DNA of 12,749 bases from CAYTYX01 sp964442325 (GTDB lineage Bacteria > Patescibacteriota > Saccharimonadia > Saccharimonadales > UBA10212), in contig CAYTYX010000010.1 in NCBI GenBank assembly GCA_964442325.1, positions 1 through 12,749 of the forward strand, given 5' to 3'. The notes beneath the pieces are model-generated. The model was not told the DNA's origin. It ran no database searches and saw nothing but the letters and a program-made list of their open reading frames with translations. Position numbers and translations under genes: made by a program. Positions 1 to 5,542 of the stretch are shown piece by piece (within the stretch, counting starts at the first letter, position 1; every line of letters starts with the position of its first letter).

Positions 1-197
1 CTCAACAGTGCCGTGGGTCGGTTCCATTAAATTGGCAATAATTCGCAGTAAGGTTGATTTACCACAACCCGATGGGCCAATCAGGCACAAAAACTCTCCC
101 TTTGGACTTCAAAAGAGGCTGACTTGAGCGCCAATAAGTGACCACTGTCTATTTCGAATGACTTGCTGACGGATTGGATTTTTATTATAGGTTCCAC
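1..197 (-). pseudogene. ABC transporter ATP-binding protein, N-terminal part, apparent frameshift, cut by window edge
   Basis: This is the N-terminal part of an ABC ATPase, probably of the SsuB/TauB/NitT type, that would energise the permease encoded just upstream. A GTG at 197-195, 2 nt after the permease stop, begins the protein (residues EPIIKIQSVSKSFE), which reads as the usual first strand of an ABC ATPase. The reading frame holds to about base 106 (ending SASFEV). The family sequence then continues in a different frame from base 105 down: PKGEFLCLIGPSGCGKSTLL, with the Walker A motif GPSGCGKST. Staying in the first frame reaches a TGA within ten codons. One missing base (for example CC instead of CCC near 104-106) would restore a normal protein. 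This is either a real frameshift or a sequencing error; one read-through cannot tell. The rest of the gene lies outside the window. Confidence 0.75.
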
Positions 198-199
198 TT

Positions 200-958
200 T
201 TAAGATTCTGTCTGGTATTTGGTAGCTCTGCGCAAAAGTGGCAGCCAAATAATTTTATTAATGATAAATAGTATGCCTAGATAGGCCACGATACCAAACG
301 CCAGCAAACCATTCTGATGGTGCTCGCCCAGCAAGCCAAGGTAGCGACCAACGCCAAGACCAACCACTACTAAAAGCTCGGCGCCGATTAGTAAGTCCCA
401 CGCATCGCCCCAAGCGATGATTGAGCCGGTTATGATAGCTGGAAATAGTTCTGGTAGCGTCACGCGTCGCAGATAGTGCCAGCCGGTGGCACCGTAGATT
501 TTGGCGGCTTCGTCTAAATCTTCGCGGCGATTTTTGAGCGCCGTAATTATGCCAAATAGCAGTGGCCAAATCATGGCCATAACTAGTACTGCCACTACCG
601 CAATTGATGGCGAGCTTTGAAACGATGCCACCAAAAGTGGTATCAAGGCAAACGACGGGAAACTCTGCAGCACATCAAATAACGGTAAGAGTAAATTTTC
701 TAACCGGCGTCGAAAAGTGATTACAAACGCCAGTACTAGCGCTAGCATCAGAGAAATTACGTAGGCTGATGATACGCGCAAAAATGAGAACCAAAAGCCC
801 TCAAAGAAATCTCGCCCAGAAAGATTCGATACGCCAACGATTGTGGCCAACACGCTTAGCGCGATTAGTATCATCACGGCTTGTATAATCGTGGAGCGCC
901 GATGCTTTTTTAAAATATGTGACTGGTGTGACGACCTGAGCCGGAAAGTATATCGCAT
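200..958 (-). CDS. ABC transporter permease (SsuC/TauC/NitT-like, BPD_transp_1)
   Basis: Membrane subunit of an ABC importer, 252 aa. Hydrophobic segments lie at about residues 24-44, 62-82, 100-112, 117-140, 175-198 and 217-240, the layout of the binding-protein-dependent permease family. The cytoplasmic EAA loop, which contacts the ATPase, is clear at about 150-170 (EAAKIYGATGWHYLRRVTLP). This matches the sulfonate/taurine/nitrate type of permease, but the substrate cannot be read from sequence and no substrate-binding protein gene is in the window. The ATPase gene starts 2 nt after its stop, so the two are co-transcribed. The ATG at 958 has no Shine-Dalgarno; an extended -10 box ends 7 nt upstream, which suggests a leaderless mRNA. 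Confidence 0.88.
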   Translation of the reverse strand: MRYTFRLRSSHQSHILKKHRRSTIIQAVMILIALSVLATIVGVSNLSGRDFFEGFWFSFLRVSSAYVISLMLALVLAFVITFRRRLENLLLPLFDVLQSFPSFALIPLLVASFQSSPSIAVVAVLVMAMIWPLLFGIITALKNRREDLDEAAKIYGATGWHYLRRVTLPELFPAIITGSIIAWGDAWDLLIGAELLVVVGLGVGRYLGLLGEHHQNGLLAFGIVAYLGILFIINKIIWLPLLRRATKYQTES

Positions 959-965
959 AAGCTCT

Positions 966-974
966 ACTATATCA
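966..974 (-). promoter_or_regulatory. Extended -10 promoter for the permease gene
   Basis: On the minus strand TGATATAGT gives an extended -10 (TGn plus TATAGT, 971-966). The start codon begins 7 nt downstream, so transcription would start at or next to the ATG. No convincing -35 is seen, as is common for extended -10 promoters. Confidence 0.45.
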
Positions 975-985
975 CCGAGAGTAAA

Positions 986-999
986 TAAGCTTTAGCTTA
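986..999 (-). terminator. Small inverted repeat after sodA, weak terminator candidate
   Basis: TAAGCT and AGCTTA form a perfect 6-bp inverted repeat with a 2-nt centre, 10 nt after the sodA stop. It is AT-rich, has a very tight loop and is followed on the minus strand by only TTTACT, so termination activity is doubtful. Confidence 0.2.
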
Positions 1000-1009
1000 A
1001 ATGGCAACG

Positions 1010-1627
1010 CTAGGACTTGGCTAACATGCCAAAATACTTTTCGACTTGATCCCAATTAACCACGTTCCACCAAGCGTCAACGTAATCGGGGCGCTTGTTT
1101 TGGTATTTCAAATAATAAGCGTGCTCCCAAACGTCTAACCCCAGAATTGGCGCGTGGGATTTATCTTCCATAACCGTACTGTCTTGGTTGGGGGTAGAGC
1201 AAATGTGCAAAGCGTTATCGTGGTAGCATAGCCAAGCCCAGCCACTGCCGAATCGGCCCAGTGCAGCCTCTTTAAACTTGGTTTTAAAATCTTCAAAGCT
1301 GCCAAAGGTCTGGTTGATGGCCTCGGCTAGTTGGCCTTTTGGTTGGCCGCCGCCAGTTGGCGACATAACCGTCCAAAAAAAGCTGTGATTAGCGTGGCCA
1401 CCACCGTTATTTCTAACCGCGGTTCTGATATCTTGCGGTACTTTGTCTAGATTAGTAATTAGCTCGACGATGTCCCTTTTTAACAAATCGTCGTGGCCCT
1501 CAAGCGCGGCATTTAGTTTATCTACATAAGTGGCGTGATGCTTGTCGTGATGAATCTCCATCGTCTTGGCGTCAATGTGAGGCTCTAGCGCGTTAAACTC
1601 ATAGTCTAGCTTTGGTAACGTAAACAT
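1010..1627 (-). CDS. sodA: Superoxide dismutase, Fe/Mn family (Mn-type signature)
   Basis: Converts superoxide to hydrogen peroxide and oxygen in the cytoplasm. The 205 aa length is normal for the family. The N-terminal helical hairpin domain carries IHHDKHH, and the C-terminal alpha/beta domain carries GSGWAWL and DVWEHAYY. The four metal ligands are present: H26, H81 (HANHSFFW), D165 and H169. The second-shell residues fit the manganese or cambialistic type: Gly at position 77, where iron enzymes have Gln, and Gln148 in TPNQDS. Metal choice is inference; the family is certain. The ATG at 1627 has no Shine-Dalgarno but a perfect TATAAT 6 nt upstream, so it is probably leaderless. It appears to be transcribed on its own between the membrane protein gene and the permease gene. 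Confidence 0.96.
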   Translation of the reverse strand: MFTLPKLDYEFNALEPHIDAKTMEIHHDKHHATYVDKLNAALEGHDDLLKRDIVELITNLDKVPQDIRTAVRNNGGGHANHSFFWTVMSPTGGGQPKGQLAEAINQTFGSFEDFKTKFKEAALGRFGSGWAWLCYHDNALHICSTPNQDSTVMEDKSHAPILGLDVWEHAYYLKYQNKRPDYVDAWWNVVNWDQVEKYFGMLAKS

Positions 1628-1633
1628 ATATCA

Positions 1634-1639
1634 ATTATA
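1634..1639 (-). promoter_or_regulatory. -10 box (TATAAT) for sodA, leaderless arrangement
   Basis: A perfect TATAAT on the minus strand lies 6 nt before the sodA ATG, which puts the predicted transcription start on the start codon. The -35 is weak (a TTACAC lies about 20 nt upstream). Confidence 0.5.
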
Positions 1640-1674
1640 CACTGCGAGCCGAGCGGCAGGTGTAAGAACTGGGC

Positions 1675-2157
1675 TTAGTCTGAGTTCTTAGTAAGGTCTA
1701 CAGCGTATAGCGTGTAGAAAAGTAGAATGGTAACTTCAATTATTGTCCACCAACCGGGCTGTTGGGCCAAAAAACGACCAAAGTAGCCCACATTACTGAC
1801 TGGGGATGCCATGTCGGGAGACATGGCGGCTTGGCGAACGGTCTCAACAAACCAAAAACCTGCGACTAGTAGTGCCAGGCCCGAGCCAACAAGACGAAAG
1901 GCGCTAGACAGACGAACCTTAAAGAAGGTAGATGCCGCCCAAACTTCAGCAATAATTAAACCAACCGCCCACGCAGCAGGTTTGCCAAGCCCAATGACGG
2001 CAAGGATGTCCTTAAAAGCGCTGAATGAAACGAGTTGGGTTAATGCCATAACCAGCAAGACTAAGCCGAGTAGGCTGATGCTGTTCCATTGTTTGTCTTC
2101 TAACCTTGGCGTACCGCCGCCGCGCCAATTTTTTGTTGATAGTTTTGAGAATGTCAT
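1675..2157 (-). CDS. Four-helix integral membrane protein of unknown function
   Basis: I do not recognise this 160 aa protein. It has a polar N-terminus (about 25 residues, with a GGG stretch) and four hydrophobic segments at about 26-46, 58-78, 88-106 and 136-153. The loop before the last helix holds MSPDMASPVSNVGYFGRFLA. The size and four-helix layout recall DoxX/MauE-like membrane proteins, but no diagnostic motif or cysteine pair is visible, so that is only a possibility. The start is well supported: ATG at 2157 with AGGAG 9 nt upstream and a good promoter (TTGCGC, 17 nt, TATAAA). It is a separate transcription unit between trmD and sodA. A plus-strand reading frame over the same bases is a shadow. 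Confidence 0.75.
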   Translation of the reverse strand: MTFSKLSTKNWRGGGTPRLEDKQWNSISLLGLVLLVMALTQLVSFSAFKDILAVIGLGKPAAWAVGLIIAEVWAASTFFKVRLSSAFRLVGSGLALLVAGFWFVETVRQAAMSPDMASPVSNVGYFGRFLAQQPGWWTIIEVTILLFYTLYAVDLTKNSD

Positions 2158-2187
2158 TATTAATGACTCCTAGTTAATTATGCTTAA

Positions 2188-2216
2188 TTTATAGTACTTT
2201 CTATTGGTAAGCGCAA
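2188..2216 (-). promoter_or_regulatory. Promoter of the four-helix membrane protein gene
   Basis: TTGCGC (2216-2211) and TATAAA (2193-2188) are separated by exactly 17 nt on the minus strand. The predicted start leaves a leader of about 25 nt with an AGGAG at 2171-2167, so this gene is leadered. Confidence 0.55.
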
Positions 2217-2221
2217 GGGTT

Positions 2222-2250
2222 ATGAGAAGGCACCAATGGTTCCTTCTCAT
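2222..2250 (-). terminator. Strong hairpin after trmD, candidate terminator or mRNA 3' end
   Basis: ATGAGAAGG and CCTTCTCAT form a perfect 9-bp stem. After one mismatch, ACC/GGT continue it to a 3-nt loop. It lies between the trmD stop and the next promoter, where a 3' end is expected. No U-tract follows on the minus strand, so it would not be a classical intrinsic terminator; protection of the 3' end is equally possible. Confidence 0.4.
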
Positions 2251-2269
2251 CGCTCATCGGCAAAGCTGA

Positions 2270-2283
2270 GTCGCCAAGGCGAC
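2270..2283 (-). repeat. Short GC-rich hairpin after trmD
   Basis: GTCGCC and GGCGAC flank a 2-nt centre; as RNA this gives 5 pairs with a 4-nt loop. It lies 21 nt after the trmD stop and just ahead of the larger hairpin. It may act with that hairpin to mark the end of the trmD mRNA. Confidence 0.3.
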
Positions 2284-2304
2284 CAGGTTCGCTGCTCATC
2301 CTCC

Positions 2305-2946
2305 TTATTTTTTGTTCTGGTCTCGCCAAGATTCAATATTTTTGTGATGGCCGGAGAGTAAGATGTCCGGCACTTTGAGCCCCTGGAATTCTTCGGGTCG
2401 AGTATATTGAGGATGCTCGCGCTCGCCGGCTTTACTAAAACTCTCTTTGGCAGCGCTGGTGGCTCCGCCTAGTACGCCCGGGATCAGCCGGGTTACCGCA
2501 TCGACAATCACCATCGCCGGTAGTTCCCCGCCAGTTAGAATATATTCGCCAATCGAAATTTGTTTGTCGACTATTGTGGTTATTCGCTCATCGTAGCCTT
2601 CGTAGCGGCCGCAGATAATTATTAGCCCAGCTTCGGTAGCGGCAAATTCGCGGGCCATTTCTTGGTTAAACTGATCGCCGCGCGGCGTCATTAGTAAAAC
2701 TTTAGCGTCGGGGTTAGTCTTTTTAGCATGTTCAACCGCCGCAAATAGTGGCTCCGGCATCAGTACCATACCATCACCACCACCGTAAGGCGTATCATCA
2801 ACTTGTTTACGCGGGCCAAGGCCGAAATCGCGCAGATTAATTAGCTCATACTCAACTAGCTTATTTTCTTGGGCTTTCCATAACATCGAGGTATTTAATA
2901 CGCCTTCGAACATCTCTGGGAACAAAGTAATTACTTGGACTTTCAT
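2305..2946 (-). CDS. trmD: tRNA (guanine-N1)-methyltransferase TrmD
   Basis: Methylates G37 next to the anticodon in tRNAs that read CNN codons, using S-adenosylmethionine, and prevents +1 frameshifting. The SPOUT trefoil-knot motifs are intact: DDTPYGGGDGMV (51-62), TPRGDQFNQ (87-95), CGRYEGYDER (112-121) and the knot ISIGEYILTGGELPAMVIVD (130-149). The C-terminal tRNA-binding domain has HPQYTRPEEFQG and ends soon after the HKNIESWR motif. It is 213 aa, shorter than the roughly 240-250 of many bacteria. The linker residue matching the E. coli catalytic Asp169 (EDSF) is Glu here (KESF). I chose the ATG at 2946, not the TTG one codon upstream. A TATAAT lies 8 nt before it and no Shine-Dalgarno is seen. 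In many bacteria trmD follows rpsP, khpA and rimM; here two plus-strand genes separate it from khpA and no rimM is present. Confidence 0.96.
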   Translation of the reverse strand: MKVQVITLFPEMFEGVLNTSMLWKAQENKLVEYELINLRDFGLGPRKQVDDTPYGGGDGMVLMPEPLFAAVEHAKKTNPDAKVLLMTPRGDQFNQEMAREFAATEAGLIIICGRYEGYDERITTIVDKQISIGEYILTGGELPAMVIVDAVTRLIPGVLGGATSAAKESFSKAGEREHPQYTRPEEFQGLKVPDILLSGHHKNIESWRDQNKK

Positions 2947-2962
2947 CAATTCTTATTATATT
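2935..2962 (+). promoter_or_regulatory. Promoter of the plus-strand gene at 2971
   Basis: TTGGAC (2935-2940), a 16-nt spacer and TATATT (2957-2962). Transcription would start at about 2969, on top of the ATG at 2971. The -35 lies inside the start of trmD. Confidence 0.45.
2955..2960 (-). promoter_or_regulatory. -10 box (TATAAT) for trmD, overlapping the divergent -10
   Basis: A perfect TATAAT on the minus strand ends 8 nt before the trmD ATG. It shares bases with the plus-strand TATATT at 2957-2962, so the 24 bp between two start codons appear to hold two back-to-back promoters. No good -35 for trmD was found. Confidence 0.45.
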
Positions 2963-2970
2963 GTAAATCT

Positions 2971-3282
2971 ATGAAACCGAGGCAAAGAACCGAAGAAATT
3001 ATTGTCCGGGAGCTTGCTGTGAGAGAAGATGAAGTCTATGTATCCGAGAAGGTGGTGGCAGCATACACCAATGGCTTTGTGGCGGATGCTTTATTTTCGA
3101 ATGCAAGAGAGGAAGATGGTGAGCTTATTGTGCCTGAACGTTCGGGTGCAATGATCTTGAGTGGGCTCAGACAGGCAGTCGCTCTTGCGCCAGTTAGAAT
3201 CCCAGAATTTGAACTGACAGAAGCAGAGCGATTTCAAGCTGCGCAGATGATTGAAGAGCACGACTCAGTTTCAAATACTTAG
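2971..3282 (+). CDS. Hypothetical protein, first gene of a plus-strand pair
   Basis: I do not recognise this 103 aa protein. It is soluble, without membrane segments or cysteines, rich in Glu, Ala and Val, and acidic at the C-terminus (ELTEAERFQAAQMIEEHD). The start is the ATG at 2971 (MKPRQRTEE); a TTG upstream lies inside trmD. There is no Shine-Dalgarno, but a promoter places the mRNA start next to the ATG. Six of its nine arginines use AGA or AGG, whereas the neighbouring trmD uses these for none of ten, so the gene may have come from elsewhere. The next plus-strand gene follows after 19 nt, and both begin with MKP and a nearby TE. Small paired genes can be toxin-antitoxin or phage-type systems, but nothing in the residues proves this. 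Confidence 0.6.
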   Translation: MKPRQRTEEIIVRELAVREDEVYVSEKVVAAYTNGFVADALFSNAREEDGELIVPERSGAMILSGLRQAVALAPVRIPEFELTEAERFQAAQMIEEHDSVSNT

Positions 3283-3301
3283 AAATAAATAGAAGGAAAA
3301 A

Positions 3302-3622
3302 GTGAAGCCACTAAGAGGTACTGAGGGAATTCAAATAGTATCGTCCGAAGAGGGCGAAACCTGCTGGGAATTGGCTAACAGCGCATATGACTTATTCCCC
3401 GTCCCTAGCACTCTGGGTTTGCTCCAAGCCCTGGACTGGCTCAATAACATTCCATACAAAATTAAGACACCTCACGCTTACACTCTTCTGGGGATATTGG
3501 AGTTTTCTACTAAAGTCCCTTGGACGCCCAAAGATTTGAGAGTTCACGCTCGTTATCTATTAGATAGTTACTATCTACCGTCCGAGACGGACAGCCAAAT
3601 TATTTATCTGGAAGCGGCTTAG
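3302..3622 (+). CDS. Hypothetical protein, second gene of a plus-strand pair
   Basis: I do not recognise this 106 aa protein. It starts at a GTG at 3302 with a good Shine-Dalgarno (AGAAGG) 6 nt upstream, which argues that it is a real gene. It is rich in Leu, Tyr and Trp, looks mostly helical and soluble, and has a single cysteine (ETCWELANSAYDLF). There is no membrane segment or known catalytic motif. Two of three arginines use AGA, like its partner. It is probably co-transcribed with the gene at 2971. Its TAG stop (3620-3622) overlaps the TAA stop of the convergent khpA (3619-3621); the genes share 4 bp. Confidence 0.6.
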   Translation: MKPLRGTEGIQIVSSEEGETCWELANSAYDLFPVPSTLGLLQALDWLNNIPYKIKTPHAYTLLGILEFSTKVPWTPKDLRVHARYLLDSYYLPSETDSQIIYLEAA

Positions 3623-4128
3623 AGTTCTAGGTCGTCGAGTTCGGCAAGCTCGCGGCGAGTTTTGCTGGCCAGGTCAACTTGGTCATCGTCTTCTACTTCT
3701 TGGGCCGGAGCTTCGGCCTCGATAGTTGGTTCGGCTTCGGCGACGGATTCTTCGGTTGTTATTGCATCCTCATCGGCCACAACCGGCGCAGGACTTGCAG
3801 AATCATCAGTAGCACCATCGTCGCTGGTTGGCTGGGCTGCCGGTTGGGATTCTTCTGCTCGCGGACCTTTGCCCTCCGGATAGCCGGTGTCAACGATTTT
3901 TAAGTTGTAGCGGGCCTCGTTTTTGGTACCAAGTGCTCGCAATAGCGTCCGCAAAGACTGAGCTGTGGCGCCGCGCTTGCCGATTACCCGACCAAGGTCT
4001 TCTGGATCTACCGACAACTCAAGCAGCACACCGCGCTCATCGACACTGCGGGCGATCTCTACCTTGTCGGGGTGATTAACTAACGATTTGATAATATATT
4101 CTACGAACTGTTGGTCTATTTCACTCAT
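3619..4128 (-). CDS. khpA: KH-domain RNA-binding protein KhpA with acidic C-terminal tail
   Basis: Small KH-domain protein that in other bacteria (KhpA/KhpB) binds RNA and affects cell division and ribosome-related processes. Residues 1-80 are the standard KhpA fold, with the RNA-binding GxxG loop in VIGKRGATAQSLR (48-60). Typical KhpA ends near residue 80. Here about 85 further residues follow, mostly Ala, Glu, Asp, Pro and Ser, probably disordered, ending in a more ordered stretch (ASKTRRELAELDDLEL) that could be a short binding helix. The start has a good Shine-Dalgarno (GAGGAG) about 10 nt upstream. It follows rpsP as in many bacteria. Plus-strand reading frames inside the tail come from its GC-rich repeats and are not genes. 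Confidence 0.93.
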   Translation of the reverse strand: MSEIDQQFVEYIIKSLVNHPDKVEIARSVDERGVLLELSVDPEDLGRVIGKRGATAQSLRTLLRALGTKNEARYNLKIVDTGYPEGKGPRAEESQPAAQPTSDDGATDDSASPAPVVADEDAITTEESVAEAEPTIEAEAPAQEVEDDDQVDLASKTRRELAELDDLEL

Positions 4129-4204
4129 TGTCGGTCTCTCCTCATAGATTTTCTGAATTTAAAAACGTTGCTAAAAAAAGTATATCGCTTTTAGGGCCGG
4201 GCGG

Positions 4205-4798
4205 CTAATCTTTTGATTCGGCTGGTTCTTCAGCGATTGGTTCGCTTGGCTCATCACCTACAGCCGTATCTTCGGCCGGCGTAGGCTCGGCGGCGGCCGG
4301 CGGAGCTTCTTCGTCTGGGGTCTCGGCCACTGGTTCTTCGGGTGTGGCTACCACCTCCTCTCCTTCTTCTACCGGGGCTTCTTGAGCTGGAGTTTCGGCG
4401 GCTGGTGCTTCAGCTTCGACAGCTTCAGTGGACTCGGCGGCGGCTGGCTCTTCAGCAGCTGGCGCCGCTTCTTCGGCCGGAGCCTCAGGCCGAGTACTAC
4501 GTCGCTTGTCGGGGTTGCGGACAGCTCGTTGCTTCTGGCCTAACTCCATAACCCATTCGGGCAACTTAATCTTGTCTGCTTTTAATAAGCTAATGACTCG
4601 CGGCGAAGGCTGAGCACCACTGGCTAGGTAAGTTTTAATCTTTTCACCGTCCAGTTTGGCCACTTTGGTGTGAGGATCATAACTACCAACATAAGCCACC
4701 ACCCGGCCACTGGTGGGGCTAAAACGGCCGTCCTGGACAATCACCCGAAACTGGGCATGCCCTTTGCGGCCCGTGCGCTGCAACCTAATCGCTAACAT
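4205..4798 (-). CDS. rpsP: Ribosomal protein bS16 with long acidic Ala/Glu/Pro tail
   Basis: 30S ribosomal protein that binds 16S rRNA in the body of the small subunit. Residues 1-85 are a normal bS16: MLAIRLQRTGRKGHAQFRVI at the start, then DGRFSPTSGRVVAYVGSYDP and LASGAQPSPRV. Usual length is 80-100 aa; here it is 197. From about residue 86 there is a short basic linker (QRAVRNPDKRRSTRPE) and then about 90 residues made almost wholly of Ala, Glu and Pro, expected to be disordered and strongly acidic. The ATG at 4798 has only a weak Shine-Dalgarno, but a promoter (TTGATT, 17 nt, TAAAAT) ends 8 nt upstream, so rpsP can be transcribed on its own with almost no leader, in addition to read-through from rnc. 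Confidence 0.95.
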   Translation of the reverse strand: MLAIRLQRTGRKGHAQFRVIVQDGRFSPTSGRVVAYVGSYDPHTKVAKLDGEKIKTYLASGAQPSPRVISLLKADKIKLPEWVMELGQKQRAVRNPDKRRSTRPEAPAEEAAPAAEEPAAAESTEAVEAEAPAAETPAQEAPVEEGEEVVATPEEPVAETPDEEAPPAAAEPTPAEDTAVGDEPSEPIAEEPAESKD

Positions 4799-4806
4799 TC
4801 CAAGCT

Positions 4807-4835
4807 ATTTTACAGATAAAGACTCGAAAAATCAA
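4807..4835 (-). promoter_or_regulatory. Promoter of rpsP
   Basis: TTGATT (4835-4830), 17-nt spacer, TAAAAT (4812-4807) on the minus strand. The predicted start is within 1-2 nt of the rpsP ATG at 4798. This would be an internal promoter separating rpsP-khpA from the upstream part of the operon. Confidence 0.55.
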
Positions 4836-4839
4836 GGTG

Positions 4840-5541
4840 TTAGGCCGGATCGTAGCTTTTTAGCGCCACGGCAGCGGCTTCGACCTGCGCAGCCTGTTTA
4901 CTACTGCCACTACCCTTGCCGACTAACTTCTCGCCCACAAAGACACCCACCGTAAACTGTTTGTCGTGGTCGGGGCCGCTTTCTTCTAATACTCGGTAAT
5001 TTGGAGTCTGGCCATCGTGTTCTTGGGCAACTTCCTGCAGCTTTGATTTTGGATCTATCCACGAGCCACTATGCAAAATGTCAGGCAGGGTATTTAGTAG
5101 CGTATCGTGGATAAATTTCTTGGCGGCGTCATACCCCTTGTCTAGATAAAGCGCGCCGATGACGGCCTCGTAGCAGTTGGCTTGGATTTGCAGACGAGCT
5201 CGCTCGGAGTTGGCCTTTTTCTCGCCGCGTGACAAGCGCAGTAATTGTTCCATCGCTAACCGGTCAGCCGCCGCACCGATACTCTCGGTGCGCACTAGAG
5301 CTGATCGCCAGTTGGTTAAAACGCCTTCCGGCTCGCTGTAGTTGCCGTATAGATACTCGGTAACCACTAGCTCTAGCACGGCATCACCCAAGAACTCCAG
5401 TCGCTCGTTATGTTCGCTGACACTTTTGCGGTGTTCGTTTAAGTAGCTGCGGTGAGTAAAGGCGGTAATTAATAGCTGCGGGTCGCTAAAATTGCCACCC
5501 AAAAATTTTGTCGCAAAATCCTGATATTGTTGTGCGTCCAT
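4840..5541 (-). CDS. rnc: Ribonuclease III
   Basis: Cleaves double-stranded RNA, including the rRNA precursor. 233 aa, normal length. The catalytic domain (about 1-155) has the signature NERLEFLGDAVLELV (45-59) with E46, E49 and D53. The second catalytic patch reads ANCYEAVIGALYLD (121-134): E125 is present, while the Asp of E. coli (D114) is Asn here, a change I believe is found in other RNase III proteins too. A double-stranded RNA-binding domain follows (about 163-230; DPKSKLQEVAQ, GSGSSKQAAQVEAA). I chose the ATG at 5541 over the upstream TTG, which would overlap the nudix gene by 35 nt. AGGAG lies 14 nt upstream, rather far. The nudix stop is 1 nt before this start, so translation is probably coupled. 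Confidence 0.95.
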   Translation of the reverse strand: MDAQQYQDFATKFLGGNFSDPQLLITAFTHRSYLNEHRKSVSEHNERLEFLGDAVLELVVTEYLYGNYSEPEGVLTNWRSALVRTESIGAAADRLAMEQLLRLSRGEKKANSERARLQIQANCYEAVIGALYLDKGYDAAKKFIHDTLLNTLPDILHSGSWIDPKSKLQEVAQEHDGQTPNYRVLEESGPDHDKQFTVGVFVGEKLVGKGSGSSKQAAQVEAAAVALKSYDPA

Positions 5542-5542
5542 A

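Noticed and set aside
1..197. TGA in the ATPase read as glycine (alternative code) instead of a frameshift
   Set aside because: The sequence after that TGA is not an ATPase in that frame; the Walker A motif is in another frame, so reassignment does not explain it.
1811..2173. 120-codon plus-strand frame opposite the four-helix membrane protein
   Set aside because: The minus-strand frame has a promoter, a Shine-Dalgarno and four membrane helices; the plus-strand product is compositionally random.
2158..2304. T-box or riboswitch leader for the four-helix protein
   Set aside because: The promoter of that gene lies downstream of the hairpins, so they are not in its leader, and no conserved T-box sequence is present.
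3662..4079. Several plus-strand reading frames over the khpA tail
   Set aside because: They lie opposite the low-complexity acidic tail of khpA, where biased codons remove stops on the other strand; they have no family features.
4342..4613. Plus-strand reading frames over the rpsP tail
   Set aside because: Leu/Ala-rich mirror of GCx/GAx codons in the bS16 tail; not genes.
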